Origin: Mycobacterium sp. 852013-50091_SCH5140682
GTDB taxonomy: Bacteria; Actinomycetota; Actinomycetes; Mycobacteriales; Mycobacteriaceae
Reading direction: 5' to 3'
DNA: 64,000 nucleotides
Assembly (NCBI RefSeq): GCF_001665685.1
Contig: NZ_LZTB01000035.1
Location: forward strand, 186,001-250,000
Positions 43,409-52,383 of this stretch are shown in pieces. The notes beneath the pieces were generated by a model. That model made no database searches and was not told the origin of the DNA. It saw only the letters and a program-made list of their open reading frames with translations. Numbering within the stretch: position 1 is the stretch's first letter; each line of letters opens with the position of its first letter. Both the position numbers and the translations under genes were made by a program.

Positions 43409-44449
43409 TTGAATACCTTCTCTGCCACCGTCGAGCGCAGCGACACGTTGCGTGCCGCAGTCACGGAGCACCCGGACCGGTACCGCATCCTCACCGGCGA
43501 ACGCCCCACCGGCCCTCTGCATTTGGGTCACTACTTCGGGACCATCTCCGAGCGGGCTCGGCTGCACGGTCTGGGTGTGGACACGTTCATAATCCTCGCC
43601 GACTACCAAGTCATCACCGACCGCGACGCGATCGGTCAGGTCCGGGAGAACGTCTACAGCGCCGTGCTGGACTATCTGGCTGCCGGCATTGACCCCGACC
43701 GGGCGACCATTTTCACGCACTCGTCGGTCCCGGCCCTAAACCAGCTCCTGGTGCCGTTCCTGAGCCTGGTGACCGAGGCCGAACTCCACCGCAATCCCAC
43801 GGTCAAAGCAGAGCATGTCGCATCGGGCCGCGCTCTGAGCGGACTGATGCTGACCTACCCGGTCCACCAGGCTGCCGACATTCTGTTCTGCAAGGGCAAC
43901 CTCGTCCCCGTCGGAAAGGACAACCTGCCGCACGTCGAGCTGACCCGGGTGATCGCGCGGCGTTTCAACGAACGCTACGGTGCGGTATTCGCCGAGCCCC
44001 AGGCGCTGCTCACCTCTGCACCGGAAGTTCCCGGTCTCGACGGGCGAAAGATGTCCAAGAGCTATGGCAACGCGATATCACTGTCGATGACCGCCGACGA
44101 AACAGCGGCCCTGATCCGCCGAGCCCCGACGGACTCACAGCGACTCATCACCTTTGATCCGGTCAATCGTCCCGGCGTGTCCGCGCTGCTGACCACCGCC
44201 GCTTTGTGTTCCGGCCGCGATGAACGAGACCTGGCCGATGTCATCGGCGACGCCGGAGCCGGGGCATTGAAGAAGCTCACCACCGACTCAGTCAACGAGT
44301 TCCTTGCCCCACATCGTCGACGACGCACCGACTTCGCGCGCGACCCTGAATTCGTGCGCGGTGTTCTGCGGAGCGGGAACCGCCGCGCCAACGAGGAGGC
44401 AACCCGAACCCTCGACGAAGTGCACACTGCAATGGGAACCGCGTACTGA
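43409..44449 (+). CDS. trpS: Tryptophanyl-tRNA synthetase (probably auxiliary, leader-controlled)
   Basis: 346-residue class I aminoacyl-tRNA synthetase. TTG start with AGGAG 7 nt upstream. The signature LTGERPTGPLHLGHYFG contains the HIGH-type motif HLGH (38-41), and GRKMSKSYGN is the KMSKS loop. It charges tRNA-Trp. Preceded by a Trp-codon leader and alternative hairpins, it parallels the Streptomyces second TrpRS, which resists the Trp analogue indolmycin and is induced on Trp-tRNA shortage. Whether the host has a second, housekeeping trpS elsewhere cannot be seen here, and drug resistance is only an inference. Confidence 0.92.
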   Translation: MNTFSATVERSDTLRAAVTEHPDRYRILTGERPTGPLHLGHYFGTISERARLHGLGVDTFIILADYQVITDRDAIGQVRENVYSAVLDYLAAGIDPDRATIFTHSSVPALNQLLVPFLSLVTEAELHRNPTVKAEHVASGRALSGLMLTYPVHQAADILFCKGNLVPVGKDNLPHVELTRVIARRFNERYGAVFAEPQALLTSAPEVPGLDGRKMSKSYGNAISLSMTADETAALIRRAPTDSQRLITFDPVNRPGVSALLTTAALCSGRDERDLADVIGDAGAGALKKLTTDSVNEFLAPHRRRRTDFARDPEFVRGVLRSGNRRANEEATRTLDEVHTAMGTAY

Positions 44450-44881
44450 TGCTTGCCGCACGGATACGTGCTTTCATACTCGCCCAAGGTCGCCTCGATG
44501 ACGCACCGAAATGCGCCGTTGTCCGTCGAGGGCCGTCGCCGACTCAGCCGAGGCACTCGATGAGGCAATGCTGGTCTTGACAGGCGCGCCGCTGCACAAC
44601 CATTCGTGAGGAGCCAGCAGTCCTCAGCAGATAGCCCCCCGTCACGAGCGAGAACCGCTGAGACAGCGGAACGCGGTACGGCGCAGCACCAGCAACCGCT
44701 CTCACAAGGTGAGTCGACGAGACGATAACTGTCAACTACGGCTTTGCGTTTGACGCGGACTAGGACCGCCTCAACGACCATCAACCGATCGCCACAAGGG
44801 TTACCAGCGATCCTCTATCGCAGCCTGAAGCTCAGCGACATAACTATCACGGTGCGGACCGCAGTGCGGGGATAACGACAG
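44450..44881. other. Gap with no gene recognised
   Basis: 432 bp between convergent trpS and the nucleotidyltransferase-GNAT gene. Only low-quality open frames occur on either strand; no family motif, RNA gene or strong terminator was seen. Confidence 0.4.
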
Positions 44882-46183
44882 TCAGTCACGGCCCGGCGGC
44901 TTGAAGCTGAACCGATGCATACCGTCCTCGATACCAGCCGGATTCCAGCCGATCGCGGAGAAAAATGCTTGAGCCGCGTGGTTGTCAGGATCGACGAACG
45001 CCACCCAGCGCGTTGCCGGTGGATGCCCATGCCATTCCAGTACCGACTTCAGCGCCCGCTGTCCGATACCGGTTCGTCTCGTCCATGGGCATACCGCTAG
45101 ATCCGTGATCCCGTGCTCGAAGCCGGCGGGATCCCACGCACAGCCAACCAGTGCGACTGGCGTGCCGGACACGCTTTCCACAACCAGCTGCACGCCCTCG
45201 CGATCTGACAGGACATGCTCCAACCACTCTTCGTCGAGCGGACCAAGGCGCTGATCGAGTTCCACATCGCGGAACCACTGTTCGACCCACTGCCAATCTC
45301 GTCGCGTCATTTCGCGCGCACGCAGCGGAGCATTGCCGGCCGATCCAAACTGGCCCAGGTAGCTGCTCAGCGTGCCGTCCTCAAGCGCCTCGTCCAATCC
45401 GATCTCGAACCGGGGATAATCGGGGTCTGGCGACCAGGCACTGTGGTCATGCAACAACGAGACCGTGCCCATCACCAGACGCTCGGCCGCCACCGCGACA
45501 TCGGCCACTGCGGAGGGGCCGCCGGAGAGACCGAGGCAAAGTAGCAGATCCTCGCGATAGCCTTGTGGCGCAACCGGAAATGCCAGTGCCGCATCGATCG
45601 CCGCACGAGCGCTGACAACGGGTTCGGCGGGATAGCCGGGATTCACGACCGCCAGCACCGAGGGAGATAGACGCGCTGCAACCTGCGCAGCCGATCGCAC
45701 GCCCAGCTCGTCGCCGGCCGTCAAGGCGTTGCGAACCTTGCCGAGGTCGGAGAAGAAATCTTCGAGCTCAGGCTGAGCGGCCGGATGACGAACATCCGTG
45801 CCGCGTAGCCGCGCCGCGTCCTCGTCGACTGCAGCCCAGATCAATCTGAACACTTCGTACGCGGCGAAGCCCATTGCCCAGTCAACGGGCTCCCCTGCCT
45901 CTTCCCACCACTCATCCCACGGACGAACCGCGACCGAGATATGTCGTAGCCGACCGTGTTCTTCGTCGAACCATGCGAGGTACCGACTGACTTCAATTCC
46001 ATCAATGAGGACATCGAGATCTACGTCGCTGTACGGACCGGAGTCGCCGCGTACGTAGCTGCCTTTCAGAAGAATCGCACGCGCGCCGGGATATTCGTGG
46101 CGGACCCTTACCGTCGCACGCTCAAGGACTGTATCGATGTCCTTTTCCGCCCCGAGGTATTCGGGCCAGGACACTGCAGGCAT
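44882..46183 (-). CDS. Nucleotidyltransferase-GNAT fusion protein
   Basis: 433 residues. The N-terminal part (about 1-120) has a Pol-beta-type nucleotidyltransferase signature, LLKGSYVRGDSGPYSDVDLD, with the GS and DxD residues in place. A helical middle (about 130-270) follows. The C-terminal part (about 285-430) is a GNAT acetyltransferase (TDLAVCPWTRRTGIGQRALK gives the acetyl-CoA loop; FVDPDNHAAQAFFSAIGW gives the end of the fold). Both halves occur separately among aminoglycoside-modifying enzymes, but neither is close enough to name a substrate. It stands alone. Confidence 0.75.
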   Translation of the reverse strand: MPAVSWPEYLGAEKDIDTVLERATVRVRHEYPGARAILLKGSYVRGDSGPYSDVDLDVLIDGIEVSRYLAWFDEEHGRLRHISVAVRPWDEWWEEAGEPVDWAMGFAAYEVFRLIWAAVDEDAARLRGTDVRHPAAQPELEDFFSDLGKVRNALTAGDELGVRSAAQVAARLSPSVLAVVNPGYPAEPVVSARAAIDAALAFPVAPQGYREDLLLCLGLSGGPSAVADVAVAAERLVMGTVSLLHDHSAWSPDPDYPRFEIGLDEALEDGTLSSYLGQFGSAGNAPLRAREMTRRDWQWVEQWFRDVELDQRLGPLDEEWLEHVLSDREGVQLVVESVSGTPVALVGCAWDPAGFEHGITDLAVCPWTRRTGIGQRALKSVLEWHGHPPATRWVAFVDPDNHAAQAFFSAIGWNPAGIEDGMHRFSFKPPGRD

Positions 46184-46697
46184 GCATGAACTCCTAATCG
46201 ATTGTCAGCGACGGCGGAAAATCCTCCCGTTGCAACCCGTTGCGGCGCGTCAGCGGGTTGATCGCTTGAATCCGTTGTAGCACAGCTGCGGACGTTCCGA
46301 GACCAGCGCCAAAGCCAGCATCTCCAATCCACCACAATTCTGTGTGGTCGGGACACCGTCGAAGCAGTTGACTATTGAGGGCGAGCTAGTTTGACAACGG
46401 GGGGCTGTTCATTGGTCCAGAACGTCACGTAATCCCCTGGCATGATAATCAAACGGCAGTTGCTGGCGGCGCCATAGTCGTCGAGTGAATCGTAGCGGTC
46501 GATCGGGACATATACCGGGCAGCGGGCCGTAGATTTCCGCATCCGATTGTGCCTGTTGAATGAGCGCCGGAAGTCGAATTCTCCGCCCGAGCCGAGCGAC
46601 CTACGTTGCTTTCCACGCTGTCATTTACGGCATCGTATGACTAATCAAAATGCAAAATGACACACCGGAATGCAACCTACATGACAAGCACTACCCC
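46184..46697. other. Long gap with no gene recognised
   Basis: About 510 bp upstream of the monooxygenase promoter. Open frames are short and not protein-like. A regulator gene would be expected near the palindrome at 46708-46726, but none is encoded here. Confidence 0.4.
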
Positions 46698-46726
46698 TTG
46701 TCCCATAACGCTACGGGCAGTAGCGT
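46698..46726 (+). promoter_or_regulatory. Promoter with overlapping palindrome for the monooxygenase operon
   Basis: TTGTCC (46698-46703), 17-bp spacer, TAGCGT (46721-46726), with GTG 8 nt later, so the mRNA should have little or no leader. The inverted repeat ACGCTAC-GGGCA-GTAGCGT (46708-46726) covers the spacer and the -10, a typical repressor (for example TetR-type) position. Confidence 0.55.
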
Positions 46727-46734
46727 AACTCGCC

Positions 46735-48657
46735 GTGACGCGAAGCTTCCATGCCGGCCTGCCGTTCACCACGTCGACAGCAGACATCGAGGCGGCACTG
46801 AAAGACGTCAGCATTCCGACCTTGCTGCTGTCACTGGTGCACCTCACCGGCGATCCGCGCTACATCCGCGACTTCAAACAGGCCGGCCTGTTCCTCAACG
46901 AAGTCCAGGGCTTCATGAGTGAAGAAGACAAGGCCCGAGCCCGCGCCGAGGCGCTGCCGGTGATCACCGACTACCGCGACCTGGGCTGCCCCGTCCCCGA
47001 TCCGCTGCCCGATGACCTGGTCCGGGAAATGCTCGACTGGGCGGCCTGCGAGCCGGTCGACGCCGACAACCTGCCGCTGGTCCTGGAAGAACTCGATCTG
47101 CAGGGCACCGATCCGAGGCGGCCTGTCCCCGTGGATCCGGCGCAGGCCAAGGACTTTCACGTCATCGTCATCGGCTGCGGGGAATCGGGTGTGCTGGCCG
47201 GGGTCCGACTCAAGCAGGCCGGCCTGCCGTTCACCATCGTGGAGAAGAACGCAGGTCCCGGCGGAACCTGGTGGGAGAACAGCTATCCCGGTGCCCGGGT
47301 GGACGTCGCCAACCACTTCTACTGTTACAGCTTCGAACCGAGCAACCACTGGGATCACTTCTTCGCGGAACAACCGGAGCTGCGCCGGTACTTCGAAGAT
47401 GTGGTGCAGCGCCACGGGCTCGAGCCGCATATCCGGTGGAACACCGAGGTGGTGTCCGCCGCATGGGACGGCGAGACCTGGAATGTCACCGTGCGTACGG
47501 CCGACGGCACCGAGACGCTGAACGCCAACGCCGTGATCACCGCGGTCGGCCAGCTGAACCGGCCGTACATGCCTGAATTCCCGGGCGCCGCAACGTTTGC
47601 CGGCCCGTCGTTTCATTCCGCGGCGTGGGACCACGATGTCGATGTCACCGGCAAACGGGTCGCGCTGATCGGGGCCGGCGCGAGCGGCTTCCAGATCGCT
47701 CCGGCCATCGCCGACAAGGTCGCCCAGCTGACGGTGTTCCAGCGCACGGCGCAATGGATGTTCCCCAATCCGATGTACCACGAACCGGTGAGCGACGGAG
47801 TCCGGTGGGCCATGGAACACTTGCCGTATTACGGCCGCTGGTACCGCTTTCTGCTGATGTGGCCCGGGGCGGACAAGGGTCTGGACGCCGCGCGGGTCGA
47901 CCCGGACTACGCGGACCAGGACAACGCGGTGAGCGACATCAACGCCATCGCCCGGGTGATGTTCACCGACTGGATCACCACCCAAGTCGGCGATGACCCC
48001 GATCTGCTCGCCAAGGTGCTGCCCGACTATCCGGCCACCGGCAAGCGCACCCTGCAGGACAACGGCAGCTGGCTGGGCACCCTCAAACGCGACAATGTCG
48101 AACTCGTCCGCACCCCGATCGAGAAGATCACGCCGCGCGGCGTCGTCACCACCGACGGAGCTGCGTATGACGCCGATATCATCGTGTACGCCACCGGGTT
48201 TCGAGCTACCGAGGTGCTGTTCCCCATGACGATCACGGGTCGCGACGGTATCGACCTGCACGAGATCTGGGGTCAGCGTCCCTACGCCTACCGCGGTATC
48301 ACGGTTCCCGGCTTTCCCAACTTCTTCATGACGTACGGGCCGGGTACGCACCTCGCCCATGGCGGCAGCCTGATCCTCAACTCCGAGCTGCAGATGCACT
48401 ACATCGACCAGTGCCTGGCCCATCTGATCAACAGCGGCGTGCGGGCCATGGAGCCGTTGCCCGAACCCACCCGCGCCTGGCACGAGCGGTCGCAGCAGGC
48501 CATCCGGCGGACCGTGTGGGCGCATCCGTCGATCAAGCATTCGTATTTCAAGAACGCCGACGGCGAGATCCACACCGTGAGCCCCTGGCGCCTCAGCGAA
48601 TACCGTTGCGCCATCGACGAACCCGTGTGGTCGGACTTCAAGTTTCAGGAGGCGTGA
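46735..48657 (+). CDS. Baeyer-Villiger monooxygenase, 4-hydroxyacetophenone monooxygenase type
   Basis: 640 residues, the same length as the Pseudomonas 4-hydroxyacetophenone monooxygenase. An N-terminal extension of about 140 residues (helical, no cofactor motif) precedes the FAD motif VIGCGESGVLAG. The BVMO fingerprint reads FAGPSFHSAAWD, and the NADPH motif is ALIGAGASGFQIAPA. It inserts oxygen next to a ketone to form an ester, using NADPH and O2. The stop lies 2 bp from the alcohol dehydrogenase start, so a secondary alcohol to ketone to ester sequence is likely. The substrate is unknown. Confidence 0.9.
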   Translation: MTRSFHAGLPFTTSTADIEAALKDVSIPTLLLSLVHLTGDPRYIRDFKQAGLFLNEVQGFMSEEDKARARAEALPVITDYRDLGCPVPDPLPDDLVREMLDWAACEPVDADNLPLVLEELDLQGTDPRRPVPVDPAQAKDFHVIVIGCGESGVLAGVRLKQAGLPFTIVEKNAGPGGTWWENSYPGARVDVANHFYCYSFEPSNHWDHFFAEQPELRRYFEDVVQRHGLEPHIRWNTEVVSAAWDGETWNVTVRTADGTETLNANAVITAVGQLNRPYMPEFPGAATFAGPSFHSAAWDHDVDVTGKRVALIGAGASGFQIAPAIADKVAQLTVFQRTAQWMFPNPMYHEPVSDGVRWAMEHLPYYGRWYRFLLMWPGADKGLDAARVDPDYADQDNAVSDINAIARVMFTDWITTQVGDDPDLLAKVLPDYPATGKRTLQDNGSWLGTLKRDNVELVRTPIEKITPRGVVTTDGAAYDADIIVYATGFRATEVLFPMTITGRDGIDLHEIWGQRPYAYRGITVPGFPNFFMTYGPGTHLAHGGSLILNSELQMHYIDQCLAHLINSGVRAMEPLPEPTRAWHERSQQAIRRTVWAHPSIKHSYFKNADGEIHTVSPWRLSEYRCAIDEPVWSDFKFQEA

Positions 48658-48659
48658 GT

Positions 48660-49685
48660 ATGCGCGCAGTGGTCGTCGACGGCTCCGGTCAGGTCAGCGT
48701 CGTCACCCGGCCCGATCCGGTGCTGCCCGGCCCCGACGGTGCCGTCGTCAAGGTGGAGGCCGCCTCGATCTGCGGCTCCGACCTGCACTTCCTGGAGGGC
48801 CACTACCCGATCTTCGAACCCGTCAGCGTCGGGCACGAAGCAGTCGGCACTATCGTCGAGATCGGCTCGGACGTCACGACATTCGCCGTCGGCGACCGGG
48901 TGCTGGTGTCCTCGGTGGCCGGCTGCGGCCACTGCGCGGGATGCGCCACGCTCGACCCGATCCGGTGCGTCCACGGCCCGCAGATCTTCGGCAGCGGAGT
49001 CCTCGGCGGCGCGCAGGCCGAGTTCCTCGCGGTGCCTGCCGCACAGTTCCAGCTGCTTGCCCTGCCCGAGGGCGTCAGCACCGAGCAGGCCTTGCTGCTC
49101 ACCGACAACCTCGCGACGGGCTGGGCGGCGGCCAAGCGGGCCGACATTCCCATCGGCGGTACCGTCGCGGTGATCGGCCTCGGCGCGGTCGGTATGTGCG
49201 CGCTGCGCAGTGCGCTGACTCTCGGTGCGGCACGGGTTTTCGCCGTCGACCCGGTCGAGGCGCGGCGTCAGCGCGCCCAATCGTGGGGTGCGGTCGCGGT
49301 GACGCCGCCGTCGGCTCAGCCCGTCCGAGAAGCCACCGGCGGTCTCGGCGCCGACGCGGTGATCGACGCCGTCGGCTCCGACGCCTCGATCAACGATGCG
49401 ATCGAAACGGTGCGCACCGGAGGCACGGTCTCGATCGTCGGCGTGCATGATCTGCAGCCGTATCCGATGCCTGCGCTGGCCTGCCTGATCCGCAGCCTCA
49501 CCCTCCGGCTGACCACCGCGCCCGTGCAGCAGACGTGGCCCGAACTGGTGCCGCTGCTGCAGGCCGGCCGCCTCGACCTGGACGGCCTCTTCACCACGTC
49601 CTTCCCGCTGGACGCGGCAGCCGACGGCTACGCAGCGGCGTTCGCCCGTTCCGGCGAGCACCTCAAGATCCGGCTCAATCCGTAA
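48660..49685 (+). CDS. Zinc-dependent alcohol dehydrogenase (MDR family)
   Basis: 341 residues, GAGG before ATG 48660. Catalytic-zinc motifs: ICGSDLH with Cys near residue 38, and GHEAVG. The structural-zinc loop carries cysteines in CGHCAGCATLDPIRC. The Rossmann motif is GLGAVG. It is coupled to the Baeyer-Villiger monooxygenase and may supply its ketone and recycle the cofactor. The substrate is unknown. Confidence 0.88.
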   Translation: MRAVVVDGSGQVSVVTRPDPVLPGPDGAVVKVEAASICGSDLHFLEGHYPIFEPVSVGHEAVGTIVEIGSDVTTFAVGDRVLVSSVAGCGHCAGCATLDPIRCVHGPQIFGSGVLGGAQAEFLAVPAAQFQLLALPEGVSTEQALLLTDNLATGWAAAKRADIPIGGTVAVIGLGAVGMCALRSALTLGAARVFAVDPVEARRQRAQSWGAVAVTPPSAQPVREATGGLGADAVIDAVGSDASINDAIETVRTGGTVSIVGVHDLQPYPMPALACLIRSLTLRLTTAPVQQTWPELVPLLQAGRLDLDGLFTTSFPLDAAADGYAAAFARSGEHLKIRLNP

Positions 49686-49777
49686 CCGCGTGTGATCTGG
49701 ACCACCTGGGAATAAATCCCGTACCTGGCGTGGTTCCACGGGGTCGTGTGTAAACCGAACCCGACTGCTGACTGCTC

Positions 49778-51826
49778 ATGCCCGGTGCGACCTCTCCACC
49801 TGCTGATGCCAGACGCGGGCCGGCTCGGCTGATGCGTCAGGGCCCGTTGGCGGGACGCTATCCCGCGGTGGCCGCGATGGTCACGCTGGCACTGATCCCC
49901 TATCTGGCGTTGTCGGCGGCGATGGATCCGCTGGTGCCGATCATCTCCGAGCAACTGCACATGTCGGCGCAGGCGATGAGCCTGAGTTCGGGCCTGGGCA
50001 ACGCCGCGTACGCCGTCGGCACGGTGTTGGCGGTCCAGTTCGCGCAGCACCTGCCCCAACGCCGAATGATGCTCGCCTACGCGGTGCTGCTGGTGGTGGG
50101 TTCGGTGACGGCCGCGGCGGCCCAGAACGGCGGCATGTTCGTCTGCGGGCACATACTGCAAGGCCTGGCCACCAGCATGCTGCTGATCGCCGCCGCACCC
50201 CCGCTGACCATCGGCTTCCCGCGAGAAAACCTTCGGCATACCGCCGTGATCATGAACATGTGCGTGTTCGGGGCGGTCGCGCTCGGCCCGTTCATCGGCG
50301 GCGTTCAGGCCGAATCGCACGCCTGGCGGCCACTGTTCTGGATCATCGCCGCGATCGCCGTGGTGGCTCTCGTGATGGCCGCCTTGACGTTCGAAGACGC
50401 GCCCCCGGCGGATCTCGACGCGCCGCGTGACCTGACGGCGATCGGTCTGGCCTCGGTCGGCTGTGCCGCGGCCTTCGTCGGCGCGTCGCAACTGACCAGC
50501 CATGGGTTCGGCGACCTGGCGGTGAGCGCACCGATGCTGGGTGGGCTGGCGCTGATCCTGGTGTTGATCGTCTACCAGTTCCGCGCCCGCAGGCCACTAT
50601 TGACGATCCGGACGATGCTCACCAGTTCGATCCCGGTGGCGGGGGTCGGCGTCGCGCTGTTCGCCGCCGCCGCGTCGGTCGCGGCAACCGCGCTGACCGC
50701 CGAGGTCTTCCTCCAGACGTTCAGCCCGGTGCAGGTTGGGCTGATCTATCTGCCCGAGCTGGGCGGTGCCATCGTCATGGCCTTCGTGTTCGGATTCGTC
50801 ATCTCACGCAAGGCAATGCATTACCTACCGCTGCTGGGCATGGCCTTGCTCGCCGCCGGGATCGTGCTGTTCCGGCTCGCCCTGCCCGCCAATCAGCCAC
50901 TGGCACTGGTCGCGTCGGCGTTGACCGGGCTCGCGCTGGGCGCCACGGTTGCCCCGGCGTTGTTCGTCGCAGGCTTCTCCCTGCAGTCCAACAGCCTGCA
51001 ACGGGTCTTTGCGATCATCGAATTGCTGCGCGCTGTAGCCGCTTTCATGGTCGCCCCGATCTTCGCGTACTTCGCCGCGTCGGCTTCGGGCGGTTTGACC
51101 CAAGGCACCGGCGACGCGTTGTGGATCGGATTCTGGCTCGCCGTCGGTGGTGCCGCGTTCGGCGTCGTCATCTACGCGCTCAGCGGAGCCCGGCCCCAAG
51201 CCCCAGACCTGGACAGGTTCCTCGACGGCGAGTCCCCGGCCTGGTATTCGCCGCCACTGCTGGCCCGGATCCGTCGTGGCCTGCCGTCCCCCGCCGTCGC
51301 CGAACGTGCGCCCGTGTTGGCACCTGAGCACGATGGCGCATCGGTCGCGAACGGTCCGGTGCTGTTCGCGTACGACGGCTCCGAGCGCGCGGCATGTGCG
51401 ATCCGGCACGCCGCAGCCCAGTTGTCGGCGCTGCGCGACGCAGTTGTGGTGTGTGTCTGGCAGCCCGTCGATGTGGGGTTCATCCCCACCGGGGCCGGGC
51501 ATTTCGATGCCGATCAGGCCACCGAGGTGCGACGGGCCGCCGAGCAGACCGCCGCCCACGGAGCGCGCCTGGCCGACGCGGCCGGATTCTCGGCACGCGG
51601 GGTGGCCATCGAAGCGGCGCCGACGTGGAAGGGCATCATCGAGGCCGCCGACCGGCACCATGCGAGCCTGATCGTGATCGGCCCGCATCGGCGCAGCGGC
51701 TGGCTCGGGCATTTTGAGGGCAGCGTCGCCGCGTCGGTTGTCGCGCACTCCTCCACGCCCGTGCTGGTCGTGCCCGAACAGGCCGGCGCCCATGTCAGTC
51801 CTGAGTTCGCACGCAGCAGCGGCTAG
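49778..51826 (+). CDS. MFS transporter fused to a C-terminal UspA domain
   Basis: 682 residues. Residues about 25-470 form an MFS transporter of roughly 14 helices (DHA2-like: LIPYLALSAAMDPLVPIISEQ near the start, then HILQGLATSMLLIAAAP). After a Pro-rich linker, residues about 525-675 form a universal stress protein domain (VLFAYDGSERAACAIRHAA; SLIVIGPHRRSGWLGHFEGS; SSTPVLVVPE). The UspA nucleotide loop is partly degenerate (GPHR where GxxG is usual) but keeps the terminal Gly-Ser. The fusion suggests transport gated by a nucleotide or stress signal. The cargo is unknown. Confidence 0.85.
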   Translation: MPGATSPPADARRGPARLMRQGPLAGRYPAVAAMVTLALIPYLALSAAMDPLVPIISEQLHMSAQAMSLSSGLGNAAYAVGTVLAVQFAQHLPQRRMMLAYAVLLVVGSVTAAAAQNGGMFVCGHILQGLATSMLLIAAAPPLTIGFPRENLRHTAVIMNMCVFGAVALGPFIGGVQAESHAWRPLFWIIAAIAVVALVMAALTFEDAPPADLDAPRDLTAIGLASVGCAAAFVGASQLTSHGFGDLAVSAPMLGGLALILVLIVYQFRARRPLLTIRTMLTSSIPVAGVGVALFAAAASVAATALTAEVFLQTFSPVQVGLIYLPELGGAIVMAFVFGFVISRKAMHYLPLLGMALLAAGIVLFRLALPANQPLALVASALTGLALGATVAPALFVAGFSLQSNSLQRVFAIIELLRAVAAFMVAPIFAYFAASASGGLTQGTGDALWIGFWLAVGGAAFGVVIYALSGARPQAPDLDRFLDGESPAWYSPPLLARIRRGLPSPAVAERAPVLAPEHDGASVANGPVLFAYDGSERAACAIRHAAAQLSALRDAVVVCVWQPVDVGFIPTGAGHFDADQATEVRRAAEQTAAHGARLADAAGFSARGVAIEAAPTWKGIIEAADRHHASLIVIGPHRRSGWLGHFEGSVAASVVAHSSTPVLVVPEQAGAHVSPEFARSSG

Positions 51827-52266
51827 GTGTTCTCCTGCGCGTGCTCACGCAGGTTGTCGCGGAGTTTGACGACGCCGCGCTGCATGGCGCGGAACTCCTC
51901 GGGCTCCAGGCCGGTGGCCGCGACGAGATCCATCTCCAGGCCCTGCTGACGAAGATTGCGGCCGGCCTCGGTGAGGCTGACGACCACCTGGCGTTCGTCG
52001 TTGGGATCGCGTTCGCGCGTGAGATACCCCATTGTTTCAAGCTTTTTCAGGATCGGCGTCAGCGTGTTCGATTCGAGGAACAGCTTCTCGCCGAGGCTGC
52101 CGACGGTCTGATGGTCCTGCTCCCACAAGGCCACAATCGCGATGTACTGCGTGTAGGTGACGCCGAGCTTCTCCAGGATCGGCTTGTAGGCCTTGCCGTA
52201 GGCCAGGTTGGCCGAATAGATGGCAAAGCACAGGAAGTCGGAGAGCCGCGGAGTGTCTTTCCTCAC
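51823..52266 (-). CDS. ohrR: OhrR, MarR-family organic-peroxide sensor
   Basis: 147 residues. The MarR winged helix includes TVGSLGEKLFLESNTLTPIL, then KKLETMGYLTRERDPNDERQ. The N-terminal LSDFLCFAIYSANLAYGK places the redox-sensing Cys13 as in OhrR proteins. Organic peroxides oxidise it and release DNA. It is divergent from ohr, with two matching palindromic operators between them. Its stop overlaps the end of the MFS-UspA gene by 4 bp. Confidence 0.93.
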   Translation of the reverse strand: MRKDTPRLSDFLCFAIYSANLAYGKAYKPILEKLGVTYTQYIAIVALWEQDHQTVGSLGEKLFLESNTLTPILKKLETMGYLTRERDPNDERQVVVSLTEAGRNLRQQGLEMDLVAATGLEPEEFRAMQRGVVKLRDNLREHAQENT

Positions 52267-52270
52267 GATC

Positions 52271-52300
52271 CCGATTATATCGGATCCGATTCAATCGGAT
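52271..52300. promoter_or_regulatory. OhrR operator 1
   Basis: CCGAT-TAT-ATCGG then TCCGAT-TCA-ATCGGA, with the palindrome ATCGGATCCGAT (52279-52290) at the join. It lies 5 bp upstream of the ohrR start, in position for autorepression. Confidence 0.75.
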
Positions 52301-52340
52301 GGGATGACAAACGACGCGCCCGCCGTTAGTATCAGGCGAG

Positions 52341-52362
52341 TCCGATTAGATCGGATCCGATC
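52341..52362. promoter_or_regulatory. OhrR operator 2
   Basis: TCCGAT-TAG-ATCGGA followed by TCCGATC, again containing ATCGGATCCGAT (52350-52361). It lies 22 bp upstream of ohr, so OhrR should block this promoter until oxidised. Confidence 0.75.
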
Positions 52363-52383
52363 AAAACGAACCGGGAGACTTTC

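Noticed and set aside
46831..48573. 580-codon minus-strand frame opposite the monooxygenase
   Set aside because: Antisense shadow caused by GC-rich codon bias; the plus strand holds a complete Baeyer-Villiger monooxygenase.
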